DNA from: Candidatus Alectryobacillus merdavium
GTDB lineage: Bacteria > Bacillota_I > Bacilli_A > RFN20 > CAG-826
Direction of reading: 5' to 3'
Assembly: GCA_017694735.1 (NCBI GenBank)
Contig: JADIMN010000040.1
Coordinates: forward strand, 1 to 46,390
DNA: 46,390 nucleotides
A program made the translations under genes and the position numbers. Shown here one piece after another: positions 26,244 to 33,908 of the stretch; within the stretch, counting starts at the first letter, position 1; the number at the start of each line of letters is the position of its first letter. The notes under the pieces were generated by a model. That model did no database searches, was not told the DNA's origin, and saw nothing but the letters and a program-made list of their open reading frames with translations.

Positions 26244-28433
26244 TTATAAATTTAAGCCTTTTTTTACTTTAGATATTATTTCATCACAAAGTGAAATAAT
26301 GTAATTTGGTATATCAGTAATGCAAAAATCTTTTATTGAATATATGTATTGTGTTTCTACATGAAAAGAATTGCACATATAATCCCACATCACGTCAAAC
26401 TCGTTGTTGTCTTTTATATTTGGTAATCTAGTATTTAATTGTTCAACTAAACACCTTGTTATGCATGTTTTTGAAAAGTTAGTTGCTTTAGGACTTTCAT
26501 ACCATTCAATCGATTTTCGAAAATTAGAAATTTGCGAATATATCTCTTGATATTTGCATTTTTCACCTAGTAATTCGGATAATTCAGAATCGTATTGATG
26601 AAGTTCTATATCAGAAAAGTCCAACCCATTTTTTGAATGTTTAGGTTTGACAGTAGGATGAATAAGGCCGGACAAGTAATTATATAAATCAGCGGTCGTT
26701 CCGTCTTGTATTTCAACAATTCTACGTGCTGCAACTATTCTGCTATATATATCGTTAGCGCTATTCTTTGCGTATTCCTTATACCACAGTAAACTACTAT
26801 AGACATCATATTCGGAAAATGTTTTTTCGTTTAAAAAATGATTTACATTATAAAGATAAGAGAAAGACTTTTTATAGTTTTTAAATCTGCTATTTTTTGC
26901 AAAGGTAACAACTGTTTGAAAATCATGTGTCATTAAAAGAATCGTTTTTCCATATAATAAACTCTTTGTATTACCAAACAAGTAATTAAAAATTGCATAT
27001 CTTTTGTTATTATCAAAAGACGAAACTGGATCATCAAGAACCATTAGTGAAACGTTATCTTTGTTTTCAATAGCAAAGATAATAATAGCCAAAGCATTAG
27101 CCTCACCAAAACTTAAATAATTCAACCTATCTTCAATGATATTTGGGTCGTTTTTATATTTAAAGAATGTCTTAAAACTTTCATCACTTTCGGCGCTTAT
27201 ATTTACCCCATATGGTAAACCAGCAATTTTCAAAAAATCATTAATTATTTTCTCGTTTTTTGTTATTTTTGCTGCTAAGTTTTTAGTTAATTCACATAAA
27301 ATGCTTTTTAACGATTCAGCCATCCCAATAAGTGAATCTATCTCGGAATTTAATACTTTTACCAAATCTCCTAAAGAATCATTTTGAATCGAAACCACAC
27401 AAATAATTTTGTCGTTTAATTTTAAAGATTTAATATACTCAATTAAATTCTCAAACTTTTTATTATTGTCGAGAAAGGCATTAAAAAGTGCAATAGCACC
27501 TTGTCCCCTTATATTATTAATTTTTTCAATTTCTAACTTAATTTCATCAATAAATTTTTGTAAAGGGACGAAAATGTCCTTGTTGGCTTTACCTTTAAGT
27601 GAATTGATTTTAGATATACTTTCACTAATTAACAAATCAGAACAATATGATGCGGAATCGTTGATGTATTTTTGTTCTTTATTGTGCTGCATTACTTCCT
27701 TACTAGTTCCAAATTTCTCTATTTCCTCTACATTTTCTTTCAATGAAAAATCTTCTTTTTCAAACCTTTGACCACAAAATGGACAAATGTTTTCAACCGT
27801 CCACTTTTGGTCGTATGATTCAATCCATTTAAGCCAATTAGCCCTATATGGGCTAGACATATATTTTGACAGCTCAAAAATAGGAGATTGAGAATCAAGC
27901 AGCTTTAAATCGATTCCATTAGAAGAAAAAGCAATGAACAAACTATTTCTAGAATTGATGTCCTTCCCATTCTTTTTATATTCGATAAATTTCTTCGCTG
28001 TTAATTCGTTATATAGTTGAATTAAAGTACTAAATTCATTGCGCCATGCAATTTCACATACTTTTTTAAGAGAATCATTTATGCGTTCAACTTCTTTATC
28101 GTAAGTGTCATCTTTAATTGCAAACTGATATGTATCGTTTAATAAATCAACTCTTTTAGTAAATAATTTATCAAAATAAGCCTTATCGTAAACAACTACA
28201 TTTTGAATTTCTTCTGTAACTTCGCAAGTAGGTTCAATTTCAGGATTGTCTAAAGACGTTATTACATTTTTTAAATCTTGCTCACCATTAATTTTGTACT
28301 TGAGAGCCTTAATTATAGTTGTCTTCCCTATTCCATTGGGACCAAACTTAATATTCAGTTGATTAGCATTGACACTTATTTTTCCTTCTTTTATGCAACC
28401 AACATTTTGTAATTCAATAGAAAAATTATTCAT
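26244..28433 (-). CDS. AAA_13-type ATPase with zinc hook, RloC/PrrC-like
   Basis: The 729-residue protein is a standalone SMC/Rad50-like ATPase. Walker A GPNGIGKTT is at residues 31-39. A Zn-hook CPFCGQ lies near 216 within coiled coil. The signature-like LSFGEANALA, the Walker B LMVLDDPVSSFD near 463 and the switch His in THDFQTVV complete the site. The C-terminal 200 residues carry RRIVE near 568 and LIHPTVKPKH shortly after. The R-x3-E and nearby His recall the nuclease triad of the tRNA-cutting RloC/PrrC proteins, but the spacing to His differs from PrrC. An anti-phage role is inferred from the family and from the restriction enzyme fragment directly upstream. Confidence 0.75.
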   Translation of the reverse strand: MNNFSIELQNVGCIKEGKISVNANQLNIKFGPNGIGKTTIIKALKYKINGEQDLKNVITSLDNPEIEPTCEVTEEIQNVVVYDKAYFDKLFTKRVDLLNDTYQFAIKDDTYDKEVERINDSLKKVCEIAWRNEFSTLIQLYNELTAKKFIEYKKNGKDINSRNSLFIAFSSNGIDLKLLDSQSPIFELSKYMSSPYRANWLKWIESYDQKWTVENICPFCGQRFEKEDFSLKENVEEIEKFGTSKEVMQHNKEQKYINDSASYCSDLLISESISKINSLKGKANKDIFVPLQKFIDEIKLEIEKINNIRGQGAIALFNAFLDNNKKFENLIEYIKSLKLNDKIICVVSIQNDSLGDLVKVLNSEIDSLIGMAESLKSILCELTKNLAAKITKNEKIINDFLKIAGLPYGVNISAESDESFKTFFKYKNDPNIIEDRLNYLSFGEANALAIIIFAIENKDNVSLMVLDDPVSSFDNNKRYAIFNYLFGNTKSLLYGKTILLMTHDFQTVVTFAKNSRFKNYKKSFSYLYNVNHFLNEKTFSEYDVYSSLLWYKEYAKNSANDIYSRIVAARRIVEIQDGTTADLYNYLSGLIHPTVKPKHSKNGLDFSDIELHQYDSELSELLGEKCKYQEIYSQISNFRKSIEWYESPKATNFSKTCITRCLVEQLNTRLPNIKDNNEFDVMWDYMCNSFHVETQYIYSIKDFCITDIPNYIISLCDEIISKVKKGLNL

Positions 28434-28469
28434 ATAACTTTTATCTCACAATCATAATAGATTAATTAA

Positions 28470-28694
28470 TCAACTTTCTAAATCATTCAAATTGTAAATC
28501 GTTTCTAGCACATCAAACGTCTCTTCAAGATTATATTTTGCTGAGTTTCATCCCGTTTCATCAGTAGACCAAACGAATCTGAAATTAGGAACATCTTTGG
28601 CATTCAATGCTAAAGTCTTATAACTTCTCTCGGTCTCATTTAGTTTAGAACCACTTCATATTGATTGATTTCTAATTACTATAGTAAGAAACTT
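28470..28694 (-). pseudogene. C-terminal fragment of a DpnII-like restriction endonuclease with in-frame TGA
   Basis: Read through two TGA codons, this stretch gives 74 residues that resemble the end of DpnII-type (GATC-cutting) enzymes: SGSKLNETERSYK, then FRFVWSTDETG, a TGA where the family has Trp, and NLEETFDVLETIYNLNDLE. The TGA codons are at 28656-28658 and 28548-28550; a final TGA at 28470-28472 could be the true stop. The N-terminal part is missing. The Trp in FVW is TGG. Either the gene came from a genetic-code-4 mollicute or TGG decayed to TGA. The remnant sits 36 bases before the AAA ATPase gene. Confidence 0.7.
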
Positions 28695-28704
28695 CTAGTA
28701 ATTC

Positions 28705-31062
28705 TTACTCACTCCAAGATGATACTTCAAAATATAAAGCAGTTTTATTATAATTTCCTAAATTACAATCGTATGGATCAACAATTAAATTGCCATCAAA
28801 ATCTACATTGATTGCAAAAGATGTATTATTTGGCTTATAAGACCAAAGTCCATCACTACCTTGTCTAAACCAGTATGTTGTTGTTCCAGCAGTTACAATC
28901 GCTATTTTATATGAATTATCGCCAGGAATACTATATCTGTTTATTTGTTTTACTTCTAAATTTTTCCCTGAAACAGAATTAAATACATGGTAATCTAAAA
29001 ATAAGTTTTCTATCATAGCAGAAGTAGTTCCACTTGTACTTATACTCTCTCCCATAAATTTTGCAAAATCTCCAGGCTTCTGATTTTCATAATCACTATA
29101 ATCAAACTGGCTTTTATAGTTATTAATAGCATAAGCATAAGAACTTAATTCAGCGAAAGAATTGCAAAAATCTAATTCCGAACCAGACAAACCCATAAAA
29201 TTCTCATCAATTGGATAAAAGGCCATATTTCCTATACAAATTCTGCCTCGGTTATCATCACTGCTAGAAACAAATTCAGTTTCCATATAAAACCTAATAC
29301 GATATGTAGGTACTTCAAAATTTATAGTATATATCCTCTGGTCATTCCTATCTACAGGCAAATTAGTACTTTCAGCAAGTAAATCTAATTCTGTCACATA
29401 ATTATTTCCTTCAAGTCTTTGCAATAGAGCAGTTGTTTGAGAATTATTAATCCATTCACTATTTGGATCTCTCCAATATGATAAATTAACATCAAGTCGA
29501 GAAACGGGATTTTTAAATCTATATTCAATAAACGCCTTATTAATATCTTCATGAATAGGAGACAACACTATATATTCATCTTGTATATACCCTGCTCTAT
29601 AACGTCTAGTTTCAAATTCAAAACCATTAGTAGCGATATGCTCAGTAAACTCAGTCCAAATACTATCATCTTCTTTATTCAATTCGGATGGATATACATC
29701 TTCTTCAAATTCATATTGATCAGGAGATATGTACGGAACATTAGAATAAGTATTAGGAATTTCAAAAAATTGACGACACCAATAATCGTCCCAATAAGTT
29801 CCATCGGTGGAATTTAAAGTTAAATAAACATAAAATCCATCATGTAAATTTTGTTTAATTTGCGTCCATTCACTATCTGATAAAGTAAATGTGTTGGAGT
29901 ATAAAGGATAACTAAGTTCAATATATGGATGTTTTTCACTATCAAGAATTGAAAGCGAAATAGATAAATTACTATATTCAAACCATTTTTCATCAAACAG
30001 GGAAACCCATTTGAAGGTAGGATTTAAATCAAAATAATATCCGCCTATAGTGGTGATTTCGTTTGGCATCACATAAAAGCAAGAACAATATTTCTCACCA
30101 TTGCTACATGAATAATTATCGCAATGTACATGATATGTATTCATTTCAAATGTTATGACAGAGGTCATTTTTTCATATCCAAGTTGTTCAAGAGAAACAT
30201 GAGTTAATGTAATCCCATTCTCTTCATCACGCCAGCCAGTGTGAACGTATATTTCATCATTAATTTCATCATAATCATAACCTATAACGGAATGCACATC
30301 GCCATTAGATAGTTCAACGTTTATAATAACAGGCTTTCCATTTACTATATTTTCTATTGCTTTAGTTTTCATATTAGTTTCATTTCTAGCAATTGTACTT
30401 ATGGAAAAATCACTATTTTCATAATTCAAATAATCCAGCAAATAATAATCAAGTAATTGGCCAAAATCAGTAGCGAACATTCCAAGCTCATCTTCGGTAT
30501 CAAAATATAAATCGCCAAAGCAATCTTTTCCTAAAGAAAGTAATTTCAATTGGAAATAAGAGTTCGAATTTTGTTCAATAAAATAATCATAATCTTCTAT
30601 ACTTATTACATCTTCTAGCAGATCTTGCGATTCAAATCTTATTCCAGGAGAAGAAATATTTGATGGTAATAAATCAAAGTCAGCTCCTGACTGTCGCAAT
30701 TGATTAAAATTTGCTACAGCATCATATTCTTCAGGAATAATATCATCATCCCAATATGTATCATAAAACGACAATAACATTCCTATAGAAACATAGGAGC
30801 AAGTTCCAAATATATTATTTCCAAAATTTTCAGTAAGATTATAAAAATAATAGCTTGCATAGTTATTTTCAATAAATATTGGTTCTTGTTCATTACTAGA
30901 AAAATAATTAAACTTTTCATTAACTATTTCATCGCCAAATTTAGAATGGGCAACCTGCTTAGAGCTATTGATTTCTTTAGCAACCATCATTGCATTATTC
31001 AAGTCAAAAGATGGAAAAATAGCTAATAGAACAAGAGTAAAACTTTTATATAATTTTTTCAT
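28705..31062 (-). CDS. large secreted C39-like cysteine peptidase
   Basis: A signal peptide (to about residue 25) precedes a propeptide-like stretch. The catalytic Cys lies in FGTCSYVSIGMLLSFYDTYW near residue 86, and the His in GDVHSVIGYDY near 256 with a following HTGWRDEE loop. This is the C39-like arrangement. Residues 310-340 hold a His/Cys cluster (HVHCDNYSCSNGEKYCSC). The remaining 440 residues are beta-rich and unassigned, probably adhesive or sugar-binding. A strong GGAGGT ribosome site precedes the ATG. The gene is 17 bases behind a lipoprotein gene in an operon. It shares its fold class with the 432-residue peptidase at 23290-24588 but is not a close copy. Confidence 0.75.
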   Translation of the reverse strand: MKKLYKSFTLVLLAIFPSFDLNNAMMVAKEINSSKQVAHSKFGDEIVNEKFNYFSSNEQEPIFIENNYASYYFYNLTENFGNNIFGTCSYVSIGMLLSFYDTYWDDDIIPEEYDAVANFNQLRQSGADFDLLPSNISSPGIRFESQDLLEDVISIEDYDYFIEQNSNSYFQLKLLSLGKDCFGDLYFDTEDELGMFATDFGQLLDYYLLDYLNYENSDFSISTIARNETNMKTKAIENIVNGKPVIINVELSNGDVHSVIGYDYDEINDEIYVHTGWRDEENGITLTHVSLEQLGYEKMTSVITFEMNTYHVHCDNYSCSNGEKYCSCFYVMPNEITTIGGYYFDLNPTFKWVSLFDEKWFEYSNLSISLSILDSEKHPYIELSYPLYSNTFTLSDSEWTQIKQNLHDGFYVYLTLNSTDGTYWDDYWCRQFFEIPNTYSNVPYISPDQYEFEEDVYPSELNKEDDSIWTEFTEHIATNGFEFETRRYRAGYIQDEYIVLSPIHEDINKAFIEYRFKNPVSRLDVNLSYWRDPNSEWINNSQTTALLQRLEGNNYVTELDLLAESTNLPVDRNDQRIYTINFEVPTYRIRFYMETEFVSSSDDNRGRICIGNMAFYPIDENFMGLSGSELDFCNSFAELSSYAYAINNYKSQFDYSDYENQKPGDFAKFMGESISTSGTTSAMIENLFLDYHVFNSVSGKNLEVKQINRYSIPGDNSYKIAIVTAGTTTYWFRQGSDGLWSYKPNNTSFAINVDFDGNLIVDPYDCNLGNYNKTALYFEVSSWSE

Positions 31063-31079
31063 ACAATCTACCTCCTTTA

Positions 31080-31694
31080 TTAAAAATTCGAATTAATATG
31101 AACCAAAATACTATTACTTACTCCATCGCCTGCTGTTACAAAAAATGAAACATAGCCTTCTTTTCCATAAGTTTGAATTCTAAAATTTCCAAAAGGATCA
31201 CGAAATTGTGTTAACATTGAATAATTTGAGGATTCAATATATTTTGTACGATCGCCTTGATAAGAACTTCTCACCGCATATGATTTATTAATAGTTAATT
31301 CTGTTTGTTCCATACTAATAGTAAAGTCAGGTTCAGGATTAGGTATAACATTTATGGTTATAGAATCTTGATAACCACCGCATTCAACTCTAACTACAGT
31401 GCTTCCTTGATAATATCCACAAACCATTCTCGAATCTCCAAGCGTAAAATTTGCGATATATGTTAAATCACAAGAGTAAGTAATTGGTTCAGATAAATTA
31501 CTTACTAAAGTTTCAATTTTGACTTTTTCTCCTACTTCTATAGTTAAATTATCATCATTTAATATTTCTATAAATTTATTTTCATTATAAGAAGATGTAT
31601 CGCTAGAACTTGAATCGTCATAAATATTACACGAACACAAGCAAAAAATAGTTACAAATGTAAAAATTATATTTCTAAAAAGATTGGCTTTCAT
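31080..31694 (-). CDS. lipoprotein with Big_2-like immunoglobulin domain
   Basis: The start at 31694 is supported by GGGAGG seven bases upstream; the longer frame from 31772 has no ribosome site and would disrupt the signal peptide. The signal ends with lipobox CLCSC. A Ser/Asp linker leads to a beta domain near 40-125 (LTIEVGEKVKIETL, GSTVVRVECGGYQDSITINV), which resembles bacterial Ig-like group 2 domains. The remaining 60 residues may be a second, degenerate repeat. Transcribed ahead of the secreted peptidase, it may anchor or chaperone that enzyme at the surface. Confidence 0.7.
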   Translation of the reverse strand: MKANLFRNIIFTFVTIFCLCSCNIYDDSSSSDTSSYNENKFIEILNDDNLTIEVGEKVKIETLVSNLSEPITYSCDLTYIANFTLGDSRMVCGYYQGSTVVRVECGGYQDSITINVIPNPEPDFTISMEQTELTINKSYAVRSSYQGDRTKYIESSNYSMLTQFRDPFGNFRIQTYGKEGYVSFFVTAGDGVSNSILVHINSNF

Positions 31695-31759
31695 ATATAC
31701 CTCCCATATCAATTTTATTTCATTTATTTTAGCATGAAAAAGTTTATAAGTACAAGTTC

Positions 31760-31810
31760 TTAACAATTTCACATCATTTATTAAAGAACATTAACAATTT
31801 CACATCATTT
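31760..31810. repeat. two copies of a 20-bp direct repeat, 31-bp period
   Basis: TTAACAATTTCACATCATTT occurs at 31760-31779 and, identically, at 31791-31810. The repeats lie upstream of the lipoprotein/peptidase operon and 100 bases before the degenerate IS3-type element. Repeated terminal motifs of this kind occur at IS21-family ends; a tandem regulator site is the alternative. Confidence 0.7.
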
Positions 31811-31909
31811 GATATTAAACACAATATGGTTATAAAAGATCTTTGTCTAGAAAGGGACGTTCCCAGACAATCAATTGTAAATGTCAATCTCAAATGGTAG
31901 TTTTGAGGA

Positions 31910-33465
31910 TGCGGATATTTTTTTGGACTAATATTGATTATAATTTAACACAATTTCTTTCGGTGATAAATATCCTAATCTTTTCTTAATTCGTTTATTT
32001 TTAAACCAATTTAGATATTTTTCTAATTCAGTAATAAAATCATCACATGTTGTATGTTTCCAATTATTTGGATAAAAGAACTCATTCTTAATTGTTCCAA
32101 AGAATCCTTCACACATTGAATTGTCTGGAAAACATCCCTTTCTAGACATAGATCTTTTATAGCCATATTGTTCCATAAGCTTTATCCAGGAATCAATTCT
32201 ATAATGAAAGCCCCTATCGCTATGAATTAGTATCCCGGAATTACCAATTATTTCATGAGTTTCCTTTAACATTTTATTAGTTAATTCAGAATTAGGTGAT
32301 TTACCAATTCTCCAGGTAATAGGAGAATCGTCGAAGCAATCAATAAAAGGAGACAAATAAACCTTACCATCTTTTAATGCAAATTCAGTTATATCTGTAA
32401 GAGCTTGTTTATATGGTTTATTCTCAATAAATTTTCTATTAACTATGTTTTCAACTTGTGGACTTATTTCTCCTTTATAAGAAGAATACTTGAGTTTTGT
32501 TTTTGGCATATAAACAAATAATTTTTCTTCTTTTATTAACCGAATAATTACTTTTTCAGAAATAACAATTCCATACGATTTAGACAACTCTTGTTTTACT
32601 CTTCGATACCCATAACATTCTTAATTATTAAGAAATATTTCTTTAATGATTTTCCTTATAGTTAAGTATTTATCAAAGTTTACTCTTTTTATTTAATAAA
32701 AATATGTTGAACGTTTTAAGCGAATTATTTTAAGCAACTCATTAATTTTATATTCTTCCCTTAAGGTGTTGACTATTTGAGTTTTTTTATTGCCTAATAG
32801 ATAATAATCAACGCCTATTTCTTTTTTTAATATTTCGTTTGCTTTTTTTAGAACTTTGTTTTCAAGCTCGAGTTTTAAATGTTCTTTTCGAAACATTATT
32901 ATTTCTTCTTCAAGTTATTGTTTTGATTTATCTTTCTTTTTCATAATTGGTTCACCAGTTAGTTCTTTTTGCCATTCATATAAAGTAACTCTAGTAACAT
33001 TATACTTATTAGCAACAGTAATTGCTGATGATTCTCTCGACAGTAAATCAACAATTGCTTTTTTCTTATCTTCATCATTTAATATCGTTGCCTTTTTATG
33101 AACTTAGTGTTTTCTTATCCATCTTTTATCTTTTTTTACCCATAGTTTTAATGTTGAAGGGGATGGATAGCCTAATATTCGGCATGTTTTAGTTATATTT
33201 TCACCATGACTAAAGTAGTATTCTATAACCGGCTCTTGTTCGTCTTTACTCGATCTAGATGATTTATTTCTCTTCCCTGAAATTAAAGGTTGCCCTTTTT
33301 TTCTTTTATCTCTCCAAGATCTCAATGTGTAACGATTAATTCCTAATGCTCTTGCAGTCTTAGATAATTGTCCATCATAGGTATCTAATAAATTTAATGC
33401 TTTCTCAATTTCTTCAATTTTGTGCATACTTGTCCTTCCTATTTTAGTCCAAGTTTTTGTCCGCA
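31910..33465 (-). mobile_element. degenerate IS3-family element, 1.56 kb
   Basis: Terminal inverted repeats are visible. The left end reads TGCGGATATTTTTTTGGAC and the right end, on the minus strand, TGCGGACAAAAACTTGGAC, each followed by TAA. The element encodes one transposase frame with four nonsense codons. No flanking direct repeat is recognisable, which fits an old insertion. It is a different IS from the one at 40516-42033. Confidence 0.8.
31928..33427 (-). pseudogene. IS3-type transposase, single 500-codon frame with four TAA codons
   Basis: From the ATG at 33427 (ribosome site AGGAAGGAC) the frame runs without any frameshift to the final stop at 31928. It is interrupted by TAA at 33104-33106, 32915-32917, 32693-32695 and 32621-32623. 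The N-terminal part is an OrfA-like helix-turn-helix (LSKTARALGINRYTLRSWRDK) with a second HTH and a leucine-zipper-like segment. The C-terminal part is the integrase core, with the Asp in TDITEF, the Asp in HSDRGFHY and the Glu in CEGFFGTIKNE all kept. It is inactive unless the TAA codons are suppressed. Confidence 0.85.
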
Positions 33466-33908
33466 CCCCCTTTTTCCTACATTTTGAGTTTACTATTTAC
33501 ATTTATTCAAAATAAATAATTAAATAATTATAAAACGCAAATTCTTTTTCTAAACTCTCAAAACATAAATAAAAATTACTATTAGTCAGACATGGATGTT
33601 TATTAAAAATCTCTACAATTATTCATTATTTTCAAATAAACACACATAGATTGTAATTTTCCGAAGGAATACAAGAATATTATATAAAATATCAAACAAG
33701 TCATTAATAAATCCACTATCGTCAAACGCAAAACAATAAAAGAAAACTAAACAATATAATTAGCGTTGAATAGGAAAGTACTTTTTAAAACTCACATGAA
33801 ATTTTTATGTTTTAATATTTTTTAAAAATGTAAATATGTACAAAACGATTGTTAAAAATGCAATCCAGTTGAAACTATCTACAATAAAAATAAAAAGTAA
33901 CAATAAAA
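33466..33908. other. 442-base stretch with no recognisable gene
   Basis: The sequence is AT-rich and has stop codons in all frames within short distances. I see no RNA gene, terminator-grade hairpin or IS end. It separates the IS3-type element from the 3' end of the metallophosphoesterase/NTPase gene and may be insertion-related debris. Confidence 0.5.

Noticed and set aside
28470..28694. TGA read as tryptophan in the whole genome
   Set aside because: malF ends on TGA in a tight ATGA overlap with malG, and all intact genes use TGG for conserved Trp (thioredoxin WCGPC, pullulanase FNWGYNP). TGA-as-Trp applies at most to the fragment's donor.
31760..31810. Start of a CRISPR array
   Set aside because: Only two repeats, an 11-base spacer and no cas genes.
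31843..31870. TTGTCT...GGGACGTTCCC...AGACAA as a structured RNA or operator
   Set aside because: The arms are uneven (five unpaired bases on one side) and no gene or promoter depends on it; probably IS-adjacent debris.
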